In this document: positions 1 through 8,743 of the stretch, piece after piece
Layout of the letters: each line of letters starts with the position of its first letter
Numbering within the stretch: position 1 is the first letter of the stretch
Assembly (NCBI GenBank): GCA_029262005.1
Contig: JAJDAG010000134.1
Coordinates: 23,317 to 87,316, forward strand
DNA from: Candidatus Zhuqueibacterota bacterium
GTDB lineage: Bacteria; Zhuqueibacterota; Zhuqueibacteria; Oceanimicrobiales; Oceanimicrobiaceae
DNA length: 64,000 nt
Reading direction: 5' to 3'
The notes under the pieces: generated by a model
The model's database searches: none
Told to the model about the DNA's origin: nothing
Seen by the model: only the letters and a program-made list of their open reading frames with translations
Program-made: the position numbers and the translations under genes

Positions 1-149
1 GTGGCTATGTTCCTATTAAAGGCTTCATCTTCCTGGTTTAAATAATTTTTGATTGTGTGCTTAAACAACAATGCTCCCTGGCTCACGGCATCCAGGAAGT
101 CATCGATTTGGCCTTCGAGTACTTTCGTGCGCCTGAATAGGAATTCCAT
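1..149 (-). CDS. DUF47 / PhoU-like protein, N-terminal part (cut by window edge)
   Basis: This reading frame is too short for the ORF track. It opens with ATG at 149 behind a good ribosome site (AAGGAG, about 6 bases upstream) and runs open to the window edge, giving 49 residues that begin MEFLFRRTKVLEGQIDDF. The pattern of a short basic start followed by an acidic amphipathic helix, then a VSQGALLFKHTIKNYL helix, is typical of the N-terminus of DUF47 proteins, helical PhoU relatives usually encoded beside a PiT-type phosphate transporter. The transporter would lie to the left, outside the window. The assignment rests on pattern memory of the family and on only a quarter or so of the protein. 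Confidence 0.6.
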   Translation of the reverse strand, partial: MEFLFRRTKVLEGQIDDFLDAVSQGALLFKHTIKNYLNQEDEAFNRNIA

Positions 150-676
150 GTTGCGCTCCTTTTTCCTTATGTTATTCAATTGACTGTGGGTTAATTTAAA
201 AGCAGGTCATCGCCGGTGGTGGGTTGTATTGATATATTTGTTCAAACTTGCAAGAAAACCCGAAAGGTATTTGTTATGCTTGCAACGGAATGAATTTCGA
301 TGGTGATGAACAATGGCGTTTTATGTGTGAGAAAGAACTTTCTGGTATCAGGCAGGCTAAGTATAAATCCCGGATTCTGCGGTAAGTAAAAAAATAGCCT
401 CAGAAGTATTCACCCAACAGATGAACGAATTCAAACTCAAGACGATTCGTAAGAAAAATCGGGATAAACGTATTGACTGCCTTATTAAGATAAAAAATAA
501 CCATTTAGATGCAATTTAACTTTCCGCTGTTTCTGTTGCATTTAGATAACAGTATTTTTATCTTTTACACTTCGAGTTCTAACCGCACAGTGGCATCAGT
601 CGGTGATGTTTTGGTCTTCTTTTGGATATTTGGAATATACGAGTATTGTCTTCACTAATTTGAAGGAAAGAGAAGT
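150..676. other. Intergenic region between divergent genes
   Basis: About 530 bases without a convincing gene. It must hold the promoters of the DUF47-like gene (leftwards) and of the thioredoxin-like gene (rightwards). A 33-codon frame at 421-522 has no ribosome site and no recognisable product. I see no RNA gene or clear hairpin here. Confidence 0.5.
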
Positions 677-2362
677 ATGAAAAAAATCATAATTGTACTC
701 TCTGCTTTGATGTTGTTCGCCGCGCAATCTCATGCGCAGAAATCAACGGTTATTTCCGGTACATTGCTAGGGGCCGACGGAAAGCCAATGGTGAAATCGG
801 AAGTACATTTGCAAAAGACCCAATCATCCAAGCCGTTGCAGACGGTGCAAACAAAGGGTGACGGCCGTTTTGAACTTACGGTTCAGGAAAAAGGAGTTTA
901 TTATCTCAGCTTTACCGGTATCAATCACTATCAAAGCTTCGCGCCTGTTTCGCTGGAAGTGCCTGCTGAGATAAAAGTAGAAGTTCGGTTAAAACAATAT
1001 GCCTATGTCAAAAATTTTGATGATGTTGGCATCATTGGCGATTTCAATGACTTTAATATGCGTAAAGCCGTGCCCATGACCCGGCAAGATGATGGCACGT
1101 TTGTGTTTGAACATGACTGTGAAGGTAAAACATTTGCCTACCAAATTATGGGTGCCGAATCAGTCGGGCACAGCGTAAATGGGACCCAGGCCGATAGCTA
1201 TGAGTATGACAATGGCGGTGATTATCGCTCGGTGGTAAATGTTGCTTCCGGCAAAGTGAAAGTCGTTTTCGATCCGAAAAAACTGCCCAACAGTGAAGAG
1301 GCGGGCGAGGCGGTTGTGCAGTTTGATGCGGCAAATGTGTTGCAGGCACAACTGCTTGCAGGGATGCAGAAACGGAATCAGTACAGGAGCAGCAGACGAG
1401 CTTATTACACGGCACATGGTCAAGATTTGTCTGGGTTCACCTATGATTGGTCGGAAGCGTTAACGGCTATCCCTGAAAAAATCGCAACCGAAAAAGAGCG
1501 CTCGTTGCGGCAAGTATTGCTGATGCAGTACCTGCAGATTGGCGGCACCGGTGCAGCGGAAGAATTGAATAAAAAACTCGTTGCGCAGGCATTGACCGAT
1601 ATTTCGCCTCGTTCACCGCTCTGGTCATTGTCGCCGGATCTCATGTTTGAAGTTGTAAATTGGGCTGAGGACAAGGCGAACGGCACAGAATACCTTGAGC
1701 AAGCGTTGCAAGGCCATGCGGACAGTGAGGTGCGGGCCAATATTTTCTTTGCCATGCTTAACCGGGCAGAACAGGATGGCGATGCAGAGCAGTTGCAAAC
1801 GGTTTACGAGCGCATGATGCGTGAAGCAGCGGATGCGCCATTGACTCGGTATGCAAAAACGCGATTCAATCCAAATCGAGCAACCCAATCGGGCAAACAG
1901 CTACCGGCATTTTCCATAAAATCGCTCGATCACCCTGATGTGATTTACAGCAATGAGAAGATGAAGGGGAAAATTTATCTTCTGGATTTTTGGGCGACCT
2001 GGTGTGGGCCATGTATTGCAGAGATGCCTGGTTTGCATGAGCTTTACAAAAAATATAAAAATCAGAATTTTGAAATTCTCAGCCTCTCATTTGATGGCAT
2101 ACCCGGGGTCATTGGAAAATTCCGAGGGAAAAAGTGGAACATGCCCTGGCTTCATGCTTTTGTCGAAGGTGGTTTTGATAGTGATTTGGCACAAACATTT
2201 CAGGTTGTCGGCATTCCAAAACCTATTCTGGTCGATGGCAACAGCAATAGTATTCTGGCGACTGAAGATGAGTTGCGCGGTGAGCAATTTGAAAAAACAC
2301 TGACAAAATTTCTTGGCAAAAATATGGATTCCGACGGTGGGGATAGTGTGACGACTAAGTAA
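677..2362 (+). CDS. Exported TlpA-like thioredoxin-fold protein with N-terminal beta domains
   Basis: A 561-residue exported protein. Residues 1-20 are a signal peptide (MKKIIIVLSALMLFAAQSHA). Residues about 23-107 look like a carboxypeptidase-regulatory-like beta sandwich (VISGTLLGADGKPMV). Residues about 113-160 (GIIGDFNDFNMRKAVPM) resemble an E-set/CBM48-type fold as found in AMPK-like or isoamylase-like domains. A helical middle of about 200 residues follows, then a C-terminal TlpA/ResA-like thioredoxin domain (about 410-550) with the catalytic WCGPC in FWATWCGPCIAEMP. Such proteins act outside the cytoplasmic membrane in thiol-disulfide exchange; the substrate here is unknown. GGAAAGAG precedes the ATG. 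The gene stands alone, 117 bases before xdhA. Confidence 0.85.
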   Translation: MKKIIIVLSALMLFAAQSHAQKSTVISGTLLGADGKPMVKSEVHLQKTQSSKPLQTVQTKGDGRFELTVQEKGVYYLSFTGINHYQSFAPVSLEVPAEIKVEVRLKQYAYVKNFDDVGIIGDFNDFNMRKAVPMTRQDDGTFVFEHDCEGKTFAYQIMGAESVGHSVNGTQADSYEYDNGGDYRSVVNVASGKVKVVFDPKKLPNSEEAGEAVVQFDAANVLQAQLLAGMQKRNQYRSSRRAYYTAHGQDLSGFTYDWSEALTAIPEKIATEKERSLRQVLLMQYLQIGGTGAAEELNKKLVAQALTDISPRSPLWSLSPDLMFEVVNWAEDKANGTEYLEQALQGHADSEVRANIFFAMLNRAEQDGDAEQLQTVYERMMREAADAPLTRYAKTRFNPNRATQSGKQLPAFSIKSLDHPDVIYSNEKMKGKIYLLDFWATWCGPCIAEMPGLHELYKKYKNQNFEILSLSFDGIPGVIGKFRGKKWNMPWLHAFVEGGFDSDLAQTFQVVGIPKPILVDGNSNSILATEDELRGEQFEKTLTKFLGKNMDSDGGDSVTTK

Positions 2363-2479
2363 AGCAGTATTATTAGCAAGCGCGGCTGAACTGAATTTTG
2401 GCAGCGCTTAAATATTCGTTCATTACCATGTATAATTACTGCCAGGATTGATGTAGCGCAAGATAAACAGGAGCATGCC

Positions 2480-3928
2480 ATGATAGGGGGGATTCGCTTT
2501 TTACTCAATGATAGCGATGTTCTTACCGATGTTGCCCCCGGCACACTCGCGCTTGATTTTCTGAGGCGTGACAAACGTTTGGTTGGCACAAAAGAAGGAT
2601 GTAAAGAGGGGGATTGCGGCGCCTGTGTTGTGCTTGTTGGCGAGTTGTTCGCAGGAGGGGTTGAATACCACCCGGTCACATCCTGTCTTTTACCGCTTGG
2701 TGAGTTGCACGGTAAACATCTGGTGACAATTGAGGGTCTCAACAGGCACGCGCTTTCACCGGTTCAGCAAGCGATTGTCGATACGGGTGGCAGCCAATGT
2801 GGATTTTGCACACCCGGTATTGTGATGTCTCTGACCGGTTTTTTACTCGATCCTGAGACTCGAAAGGATGCGCGTGGTTGCAAAAATGCTCTGGGTGGAA
2901 ACTTGTGCCGCTGCACAGGTTATGCTTCCTTAATACGTGCCGGCCGGCAGGTGCTGCAAAAGATTGGCGGCAACAACATTTTCACCAACGAATTTTCAGA
3001 AAATGCAACTGTGCAAATGCTCATCGAGCAGCAAGTTCTCCCTGCCTATTTTCAATCTATTCCCGCACGGTTAAAAAATATCCCTGCAAAAGTACAAAGA
3101 CGTGACAGAGCCACGCCATACTGCCTTGTGGCCGGTGGCACCGATCTTTATGTGCAAAAGGGTGATGCGCTAGCCAATTTAAATGTTCATTTATTGAGCC
3201 GGCAGTCCGGCCTGAAGCAAATAAAGCTGAGTGAAAAGCGCGTCCACATTGGCCCTTTGACAACATTCGAAGCCTTTGCCCGCCACCCTATTATCAATCA
3301 GAGCATCCCGGATATTCAGAAATACAGTCATTATAATGCCTCATGGCAAGTTCGTAATCGTGCTACTATTGGTGGCAATATCATCAATGCATCTCCCATC
3401 GGTGATATGACGGCGTTGCTGTTGGCGCTTGAAAGCGATCTGGTTTTTCGTGCAGGTCGAAAACAACGCACTGTTGCTTTGAAATCGTTTTTCACCGGAT
3501 ATAAGTTATTTGACAAAGCAGCCGATGAGATTTTGACCGATGTCATTTTTCCGGTACCTGACGCAGGTTCAAAAATCAACTTTGAAAAAGTTTCGAAACG
3601 CCAAACTCTGGACATCGCTACGGTCAATAGCGGCATTAAAATTGTTGCAGACGGCGCTTTGATTCGAAAGGTAGAATTAAGCATGGGTGGGGTAGCCCCG
3701 ATTCCACTTTTCTTGAAAAAGACCTGTGACTTTTTGCGCAATAAACGCGTTATGCCAGAGTATATTTTACAAGCTAACGATATTGCTCAATCAGAGATTT
3801 CACCCATTAGCGATGTACGTGGGTCCTCTGAATACAAACGGCTGCTCGTCCGGCAGTTGCTCATTGCCCATTTCACTAAGTTGTTCCCGGAACTAATTCA
3901 AGTGAGGGCATTTTATGAAGCACATTGA
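2480..3928 (+). CDS. xdhA: Xanthine dehydrogenase, iron-sulfur and FAD subunit
   Basis: 482 residues, matching the fused small subunit of bacterial two-subunit xanthine dehydrogenase. The N-terminal plant-type ferredoxin domain holds CKEGDCGACVV (about 43-53). The second [2Fe-2S] domain holds CGFCTPGIV and NLCRCTGY (about 112-155). From about residue 210 comes the FAD-binding domain (CLVAGGTDLYV, TIGGNIINASPIGD), then the CODH-flavoprotein-like C-terminus. The subunit passes electrons from the molybdenum centre to NAD+ via FAD during hypoxanthine/xanthine oxidation. The start codon at 2480 follows AGGAG (ACAGGAGCATGCC). The stop overlaps the start of xdhB, so the two are co-translated. The XdhC-type cofactor insertase gene is not in the window. 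Confidence 0.95.
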   Translation: MIGGIRFLLNDSDVLTDVAPGTLALDFLRRDKRLVGTKEGCKEGDCGACVVLVGELFAGGVEYHPVTSCLLPLGELHGKHLVTIEGLNRHALSPVQQAIVDTGGSQCGFCTPGIVMSLTGFLLDPETRKDARGCKNALGGNLCRCTGYASLIRAGRQVLQKIGGNNIFTNEFSENATVQMLIEQQVLPAYFQSIPARLKNIPAKVQRRDRATPYCLVAGGTDLYVQKGDALANLNVHLLSRQSGLKQIKLSEKRVHIGPLTTFEAFARHPIINQSIPDIQKYSHYNASWQVRNRATIGGNIINASPIGDMTALLLALESDLVFRAGRKQRTVALKSFFTGYKLFDKAADEILTDVIFPVPDAGSKINFEKVSKRQTLDIATVNSGIKIVADGALIRKVELSMGGVAPIPLFLKKTCDFLRNKRVMPEYILQANDIAQSEISPISDVRGSSEYKRLLVRQLLIAHFTKLFPELIQVRAFYEAH

Positions 3929-6200
3929 TGCGGCAGCTCACACCCGGGGCGAGTCGCAGTATGTTGATGACAGTCCGCAACCTCTGGGTTTGTTGCACGT
4001 GGCGGTTTTGGGCTCACCTCTGGCCCATGGGAAAATTCTGTCCATCGAAATAGAAGATGCTTTGCAATGCGATGGTGTTATCACAATTGTACTTGCCGGA
4101 GACATTCCCGGGGAAAACCAAATCGGTGCGATTATTCCGGATGAGCACTTGCTCGCGGAAAAAGAGGTTTTTTATGTAGGTGAACCCGTTGCCATTGTTG
4201 TGGCAGAAAATTTTGCGCAAGCGCTGCAGGCTAAAAATAAGATCCAGGTTCAAATTGAGGAATTGTCGGCCGTAACCGATCCGAGGGCGGCTTTCGCAAA
4301 CGGCCAAATTATCGGTACACCGCGGACGTTTGTTTTTGGTGATGTGGAAAACGCCTGGAAGCAGTGTGACCTAATCGTAGAAGGCCGGTGTGATATGGGC
4401 GGCCAGGAACATGTCTATTTAGAAACGCAACGGGCCCGGGCTGTGCCTTTGGAAAATGGTGCAATGCGGCTGTATGCGTCGACCCAAAGTCCTTATGCCG
4501 TGCAGCGAACGGTTGCCGGTATCCTTGGGCTGCCGCACCACAAAATTGAAGTTGATGTAAAGCGACTCGGTGGCGGTTTTGGCGGTAAGGAAGATCAAGC
4601 CACGGCCTGGTCATGCCTGGCCGCGCTGGCCGCGTGGAAAACAGGTAAGCCGGTTGAACTGGTTCTGCCGCGACATGAGGACATGGTGATGACCGGCAAA
4701 CGCCACCCGTACTCTTCCGACTTTAAAATTGGTTTGAGTGCACAAGGAAAAATTTTGGCTTACGATGTTAAGCATTATCAAAACTCGGGCGCTGCAGCCG
4801 ATCTTTCCACCGCTGTTTTGGAGCGCACTCTGTTTCACAGCACAAATGCCTATTTTATTCCAAACACCCGTATCTTTGGCGCCTGCTGCCGAACCAATTT
4901 GCCGCCTAACACAGCATTCCGTGGTTTTGGCGGACCGCAAGGCATGTTCGTTATGGAAAGCGCCATTGCCAAAGCAGCGGAGCAATTAAACATCCAGCGT
5001 GAGGAAATTCAGAGACGAAATTTGCTGTGCGAAAATGATATTTTTCCATATGGTCAACATGCCCATGAGGCACGGGCAGAAAAGACCTGGGCTGAAGCGG
5101 AGAACTCTTTTGCGCTTCCCGGCTTGAAGGAACGCGTTGCTCAATTCAATCAAAATAATTTTGAGAAAAAGAAGGGTTACGCTGTGATGCCGATTTGTTT
5201 TGGCATTTCATTCACAACCCATTTTCTTAATCAGGCCGGCGCTTTGGTACATGTTTATACGGATGGCAGTGTCAGTGTTTCTACCGGTGGTGTTGAAATG
5301 GGGCAAGGGTTTAGCACCAACATTACCAGGATAGCGGCAAAGGCATTCGGCATTAACCAGGTTCGGGTCAAAGTTGAAAGCGCCAACACAACGCGTGTCG
5401 CTAATATGTCGCCCAGTGCTGCCAGCGCAACCACAGATTTAAACGGCAACGCCACTATCAATGCGGTCACTGAAATTGTCGACCGGCTTAAATCATTAGC
5501 AGTTTCTGAACTTGGATTGGGGCAAAAAGAAAAGCTTTCCCTTAAAAAGGAACGTTTGTTTTATGCAGGCAAGGACACCGGGTGGGACTGGAAAAAATTG
5601 GTGCAAACGGCTTACTTGAATCGTGTAGATTTATCGGCCCATGGGTTTTATGCAACCCCGGGTATTTGCTTTGACAAACAGAAAGAGAAGGGGCATCCTT
5701 TCGCCTACCATGTTTATGGAACCGCCCTGCTTGAAGTTACGGTGGACTGTTTGCGCGGTACTTATAACATTGATTCCACAAAAATTGTGCACGACTTGGG
5801 ACGCCCGCTCAATGAACTCATCGACCGGGGACAGGTTGAAGGAGCGCTCGCCCAGGGTCTTGGCTGGATGACGCTTGAAGAGTTGATTTTTGACAAGAGG
5901 GGCCATTTTCTCTCGAACTCGCTGGCGACTTATAAGGTGCCGGACGTATTTTTTATGCCGGATGACCTGGAAATCAACTTTTTACAAACTGCACCTGGGG
6001 CCTCAGGGCCTTATGGCGCAAAAGCGGTGGGAGAACCTCCGTTTATGTATGGCATCGGCCTGTTTTTTGCAATTCGGCATGCCATGCGTGCCTTTAACCC
6101 GAAGGCTGACTTACCCTTCAATTCGCCGCTGACACCCGAGAAAGTATTGCTACAGTTGCATCCGCAATGGGGCATAGATGCTGAGAACAGAAGGCGGTGA
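3915..6200 (+). CDS. xdhB: Xanthine dehydrogenase, molybdopterin-binding subunit
   Basis: 761 residues, the catalytic large subunit of xanthine dehydrogenase. Molybdopterin-contact motifs are all visible: GGQEHVYLE, RLGGGFGGKEDQAT, RGFGGPQGMFVMES, VEMGQGFSTNI and PSAASATTDLNG. The catalytic glutamate lies in GAKAVGEPPF near the C-terminus. It hydroxylates hypoxanthine/xanthine at the molybdenum centre and hands electrons to XdhA. The ATG lies 14 bases inside the end of xdhA. Aldehyde oxidase or another molybdenum hydroxylase is possible from motifs alone, but the fused FeS/FAD partner and the length favour xanthine dehydrogenase. No purine transporter or other purine catabolic gene is adjacent, so substrate preference is inferred. 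Confidence 0.93.
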   Translation: MKHIDAAAHTRGESQYVDDSPQPLGLLHVAVLGSPLAHGKILSIEIEDALQCDGVITIVLAGDIPGENQIGAIIPDEHLLAEKEVFYVGEPVAIVVAENFAQALQAKNKIQVQIEELSAVTDPRAAFANGQIIGTPRTFVFGDVENAWKQCDLIVEGRCDMGGQEHVYLETQRARAVPLENGAMRLYASTQSPYAVQRTVAGILGLPHHKIEVDVKRLGGGFGGKEDQATAWSCLAALAAWKTGKPVELVLPRHEDMVMTGKRHPYSSDFKIGLSAQGKILAYDVKHYQNSGAAADLSTAVLERTLFHSTNAYFIPNTRIFGACCRTNLPPNTAFRGFGGPQGMFVMESAIAKAAEQLNIQREEIQRRNLLCENDIFPYGQHAHEARAEKTWAEAENSFALPGLKERVAQFNQNNFEKKKGYAVMPICFGISFTTHFLNQAGALVHVYTDGSVSVSTGGVEMGQGFSTNITRIAAKAFGINQVRVKVESANTTRVANMSPSAASATTDLNGNATINAVTEIVDRLKSLAVSELGLGQKEKLSLKKERLFYAGKDTGWDWKKLVQTAYLNRVDLSAHGFYATPGICFDKQKEKGHPFAYHVYGTALLEVTVDCLRGTYNIDSTKIVHDLGRPLNELIDRGQVEGALAQGLGWMTLEELIFDKRGHFLSNSLATYKVPDVFFMPDDLEINFLQTAPGASGPYGAKAVGEPPFMYGIGLFFAIRHAMRAFNPKADLPFNSPLTPEKVLLQLHPQWGIDAENRRR

Positions 6201-6364
6201 AATGGTCATATTTAAGCCTGGTTTCTTTCTTTTTTTGCAGTCATTTTACTTGCTTGGTAGAGCAAAATTTATTATAATTATTGACTGACTTCATGGCAAT
6301 CCATAGCAGCCTGAATGCTGCGAATACCATACTCTTAAAATAAAATATAGTGGAGACGTACCAA

Positions 6365-7423
6365 ATGGCCGAGTATAAGCATGTCACAGACCTTCTAAGC
6401 AAAGAAGATCAAGCCCTTCTTGAACATAAAAGCAACACAATTCCGAAAGAGCAACTTCACATTCCCGGCCCCGATTTTGTCGATCGGGTTTACTCGCTTT
6501 CGGATCGGTCCAATCAGGTTCTGAGAAGTATCCAGAGCACCTTTGATCATGGCAGGCTTGCCGGCACAGGCTATGTTTCCATTCTACCCGTGGATCAGGG
6601 AATTGAGCACTCAGGTGGTGCTTCGTTTGCACCAAATCCAATTTATTTTGATCCTGAAAATATTGTAAAATTGGCGCTTGAAGGGGGCTGCAACGCGGTT
6701 GCTTCAACGCTTGGTGTGCTTGGGCTTGTGTCGAGAAAATACGCCCACAAAATTCCCTTTATCGTTAAAATTAACCACAATGACTTGCTGACCCATCCGG
6801 CGGTTTATGATCAAAACCTCTATGCCAGTGTTGAGCAGGCATATGATATGGGAGCAGTGGCAATTGGCGCGACAATTTATTTTGGTTCGCAGGAATCGCG
6901 CCGTCAGATTCTGGAGATATCAGAAGCCTTTGAGCGGGCGCATCAGTTGGGCATGTACACGGTGCTCTGGTGCTATTTAAGAAATTCCGAGTTCAAGAAA
7001 GACGGCGTGGATTATCATGATGCTGCGGATTTGACGGGCCAGGCAAACCACATGGGGGTGACCATCCAGGCTGATATTGTCAAACAAAAGCAGCCTATGT
7101 GCAACGGTGGTTTCACAGCCATCAATTTTGGCAAAACGCATCCGCTGGTTTACGAACAATTGTCGTCTGATAATCCCATCGATTTATGCCGCTATCAAGT
7201 TGCCAATTGTTACATGGGCCGTATCGGTCTGCTGAACTCCGGTGGCGCTTCGGGTGAAAATGATATTCAGCAGGCCGTCAGGACTGCCGTGATCAACAAA
7301 CGTGCCGGTGGTGTGGGTATCATTTCCGGTCGGAAGGCTTTTCAGAAGCCGATGAAGGACGGCATTGAACTGCTCAATGCCATTCAGGATGTTTTTTTGA
7401 GTGAAGATGTGACCATCGCCTAG
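6365..7423 (+). CDS. fbaB: Class I fructose-bisphosphate aldolase (FbaB/DhnA type)
   Basis: 352 residues from the ATG at 6365. It matches archaeal-type class I aldolase as in E. coli Fba[18 protein letters not shown], the barrel strand [12 protein letters not shown] carrying the likely Schiff-base lysine region, and [17 protein letters not shown] near the C-terminus. It splits or forms fructose-1,6-bisphosphate in glycolysis/gluconeogenesis. The ORF track starts at GTG 6350, but GGAG at 6352-6355 sits 9 bases before ATG 6365, so the later start is chosen. A strong hairpin terminator follows directly. Because ppdK also occurs in the window, a reversible glycolytic route is plausible; that is an inference. 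Confidence 0.93.
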   Translation: MAEYKHVTDLLSKEDQALLEHKSNTIPKEQLHIPGPDFVDRVYSLSDRSNQVLRSIQSTFDHGRLAGTGYVSILPVDQGIEHSGGASFAPNPIYFDPENIVKLALEGGCNAVASTLGVLGLVSRKYAHKIPFIVKINHNDLLTHPAVYDQNLYASVEQAYDMGAVAIGATIYFGSQESRRQILEISEAFERAHQLGMYTVLWCYLRNSEFKKDGVDYHDAADLTGQANHMGVTIQADIVKQKQPMCNGGFTAINFGKTHPLVYEQLSSDNPIDLCRYQVANCYMGRIGLLNSGGASGENDIQQAVRTAVINKRAGGVGIISGRKAFQKPMKDGIELLNAIQDVFLSEDVTIA

Positions 7424-7448
7424 TTGGGTTTTATAATTTAAAAATGTG

Positions 7449-7487
7449 CAAAGGGCTGTTCTTGTGTGGTGTTTGAACGGCCCTTTG
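7449..7487 (+). terminator. Rho-independent terminator after fbaB
   Basis: The stem CAAAGGGCTGTTC pairs with GAACGGCCCTTTG, with one G-U pair and a 13-base loop, followed by a modest T-rich tail (TTATTTGTG). It lies 25 bases after the aldolase stop and inside the over-long ORF-track start of the next gene, which argues against that start. Confidence 0.8.
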
Positions 7488-7499
7488 TTATTTGTGTTC

Positions 7500-8660
7500 A
7501 TGAACTTGAAAAAGCGGGTCCCTATGCAAAAAGAGAATGAACAAAAAAGGCAAATTCTGTACGCAAAAAAGTTCAGCCGGAATTACATGCTGCTAATACT
7601 CTTGTTAGTCGCAGTTGTTTTTTTTAATGTTATAAGTATTTTTTTTATTCCTATTTTGCTGGCAGCCGTTTTTACATCGTTGTTCTACCCGCTTTACGAA
7701 CGTTTGCTCGCATTAACTCGTGGCAGGGAAGCATTAAGCTCTATCATTTGTTGTGTCATTTTATTGATAGGTTTGATTGTTCCGATTTATTCAGTGGCGC
7801 ACCTGGTTTCGGTGGAGGGTGTTAGTTTGTTCAGGTCAGCGGTGCCACTAGTCCAGGAAATTTTTCAGAAGGGAGATGAAGGTATTCTGGGGGCCATTAA
7901 GAATTATCCGCTTATTCGTGCGGTGGATTTTGCCAAGATAGACTGGCAGTCATCCCTTCAGGATATCGTTAAGAATCTTGGACAAATACTCACGACCGTC
8001 ATCAACAAGACTTCAAAAGGCACATTTCATGTAGTCACCGATTTGTTTGTCACACTTTTTACAATGTTCTATTTCTTCCGCGATGGCGAGCAATTGACCA
8101 AGCGCATAAAATATTTGAGTCCGCTTGATGATGTTTATGAAGAGGGACTCATACACCGCTTTGCCTCCGTGTCGCGAGCAACGATTAAAGGCACGCTGCT
8201 CATTGGCCTTGCTCAGGGTTCGGTGGGTGCCCTTGTTATGTGGATTTGCGGCATAGAGTCCGCTATTCTCTGGGGTGTCGTGATGGTCATTCTATCGGTC
8301 ATCCCACTGGTCGGGGCATGGTTGGTGCTTTACCCCGCCGCAATCGTGCAGCTGGCTTTGGGCAATGTCTGGCAGGGGGTAACGATCATTGCTGTTTCAA
8401 TTATTGTTATCAGTAATATCGATAATTTGTTGCGGCCCCGGCTGGTCGGGCGTGATGCCGGTATGCATGATTTGATCATCTTTTTTTCAACTCTGGGAGG
8501 TATCGGCGTTTTTGGCATTATGGGGTTTATCATCGGCCCGGTCATTGCCGTATTTTTTCTGACGATGTTGGAAATTTACAGCGTTGAGTTTAAATCCACC
8601 CTGGATCTGGCACAAAATGCAGATTTGAGTGCAGAGGACAAAAAAAGTTTTGAACCGTGA
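7500..8660 (+). CDS. AI-2E family (PerM/UPF0118) membrane permease
   Basis: 386 residues from ATG 7500. There are about seven to eight membrane segments: two near the N-terminus (LLILLLVAVVFFNVISIFFI, then LAAVFTSLF), one at about 90-110, a large non-membrane loop, and a C-terminal cluster including LLIGLAQGSVGALVMWICG. The late motif SNIDNLLRPRLVGRDAGMHDL is characteristic of the AI-2E transporter superfamily. Members export small molecules or ions (AI-2, Na+/H+ exchange); the substrate cannot be read from sequence. The ORF-track start at 7446 lies in the upstream terminator. ATG 7524 is an alternative, and neither has a strong ribosome site. The gene converges with the kinase gene on the minus strand. 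Confidence 0.85.
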   Translation: MNLKKRVPMQKENEQKRQILYAKKFSRNYMLLILLLVAVVFFNVISIFFIPILLAAVFTSLFYPLYERLLALTRGREALSSIICCVILLIGLIVPIYSVAHLVSVEGVSLFRSAVPLVQEIFQKGDEGILGAIKNYPLIRAVDFAKIDWQSSLQDIVKNLGQILTTVINKTSKGTFHVVTDLFVTLFTMFYFFRDGEQLTKRIKYLSPLDDVYEEGLIHRFASVSRATIKGTLLIGLAQGSVGALVMWICGIESAILWGVVMVILSVIPLVGAWLVLYPAAIVQLALGNVWQGVTIIAVSIIVISNIDNLLRPRLVGRDAGMHDLIIFFSTLGGIGVFGIMGFIIGPVIAVFFLTMLEIYSVEFKSTLDLAQNADLSAEDKKSFEP

Positions 8661-8743
8661 CAGGCAGCGATTCAGCCCTTCCATTTATCGATTTTTGAGG
8701 ATATGCTTGCCGGAAGTTTCTAACGCGACCCAACTGAAATGCG

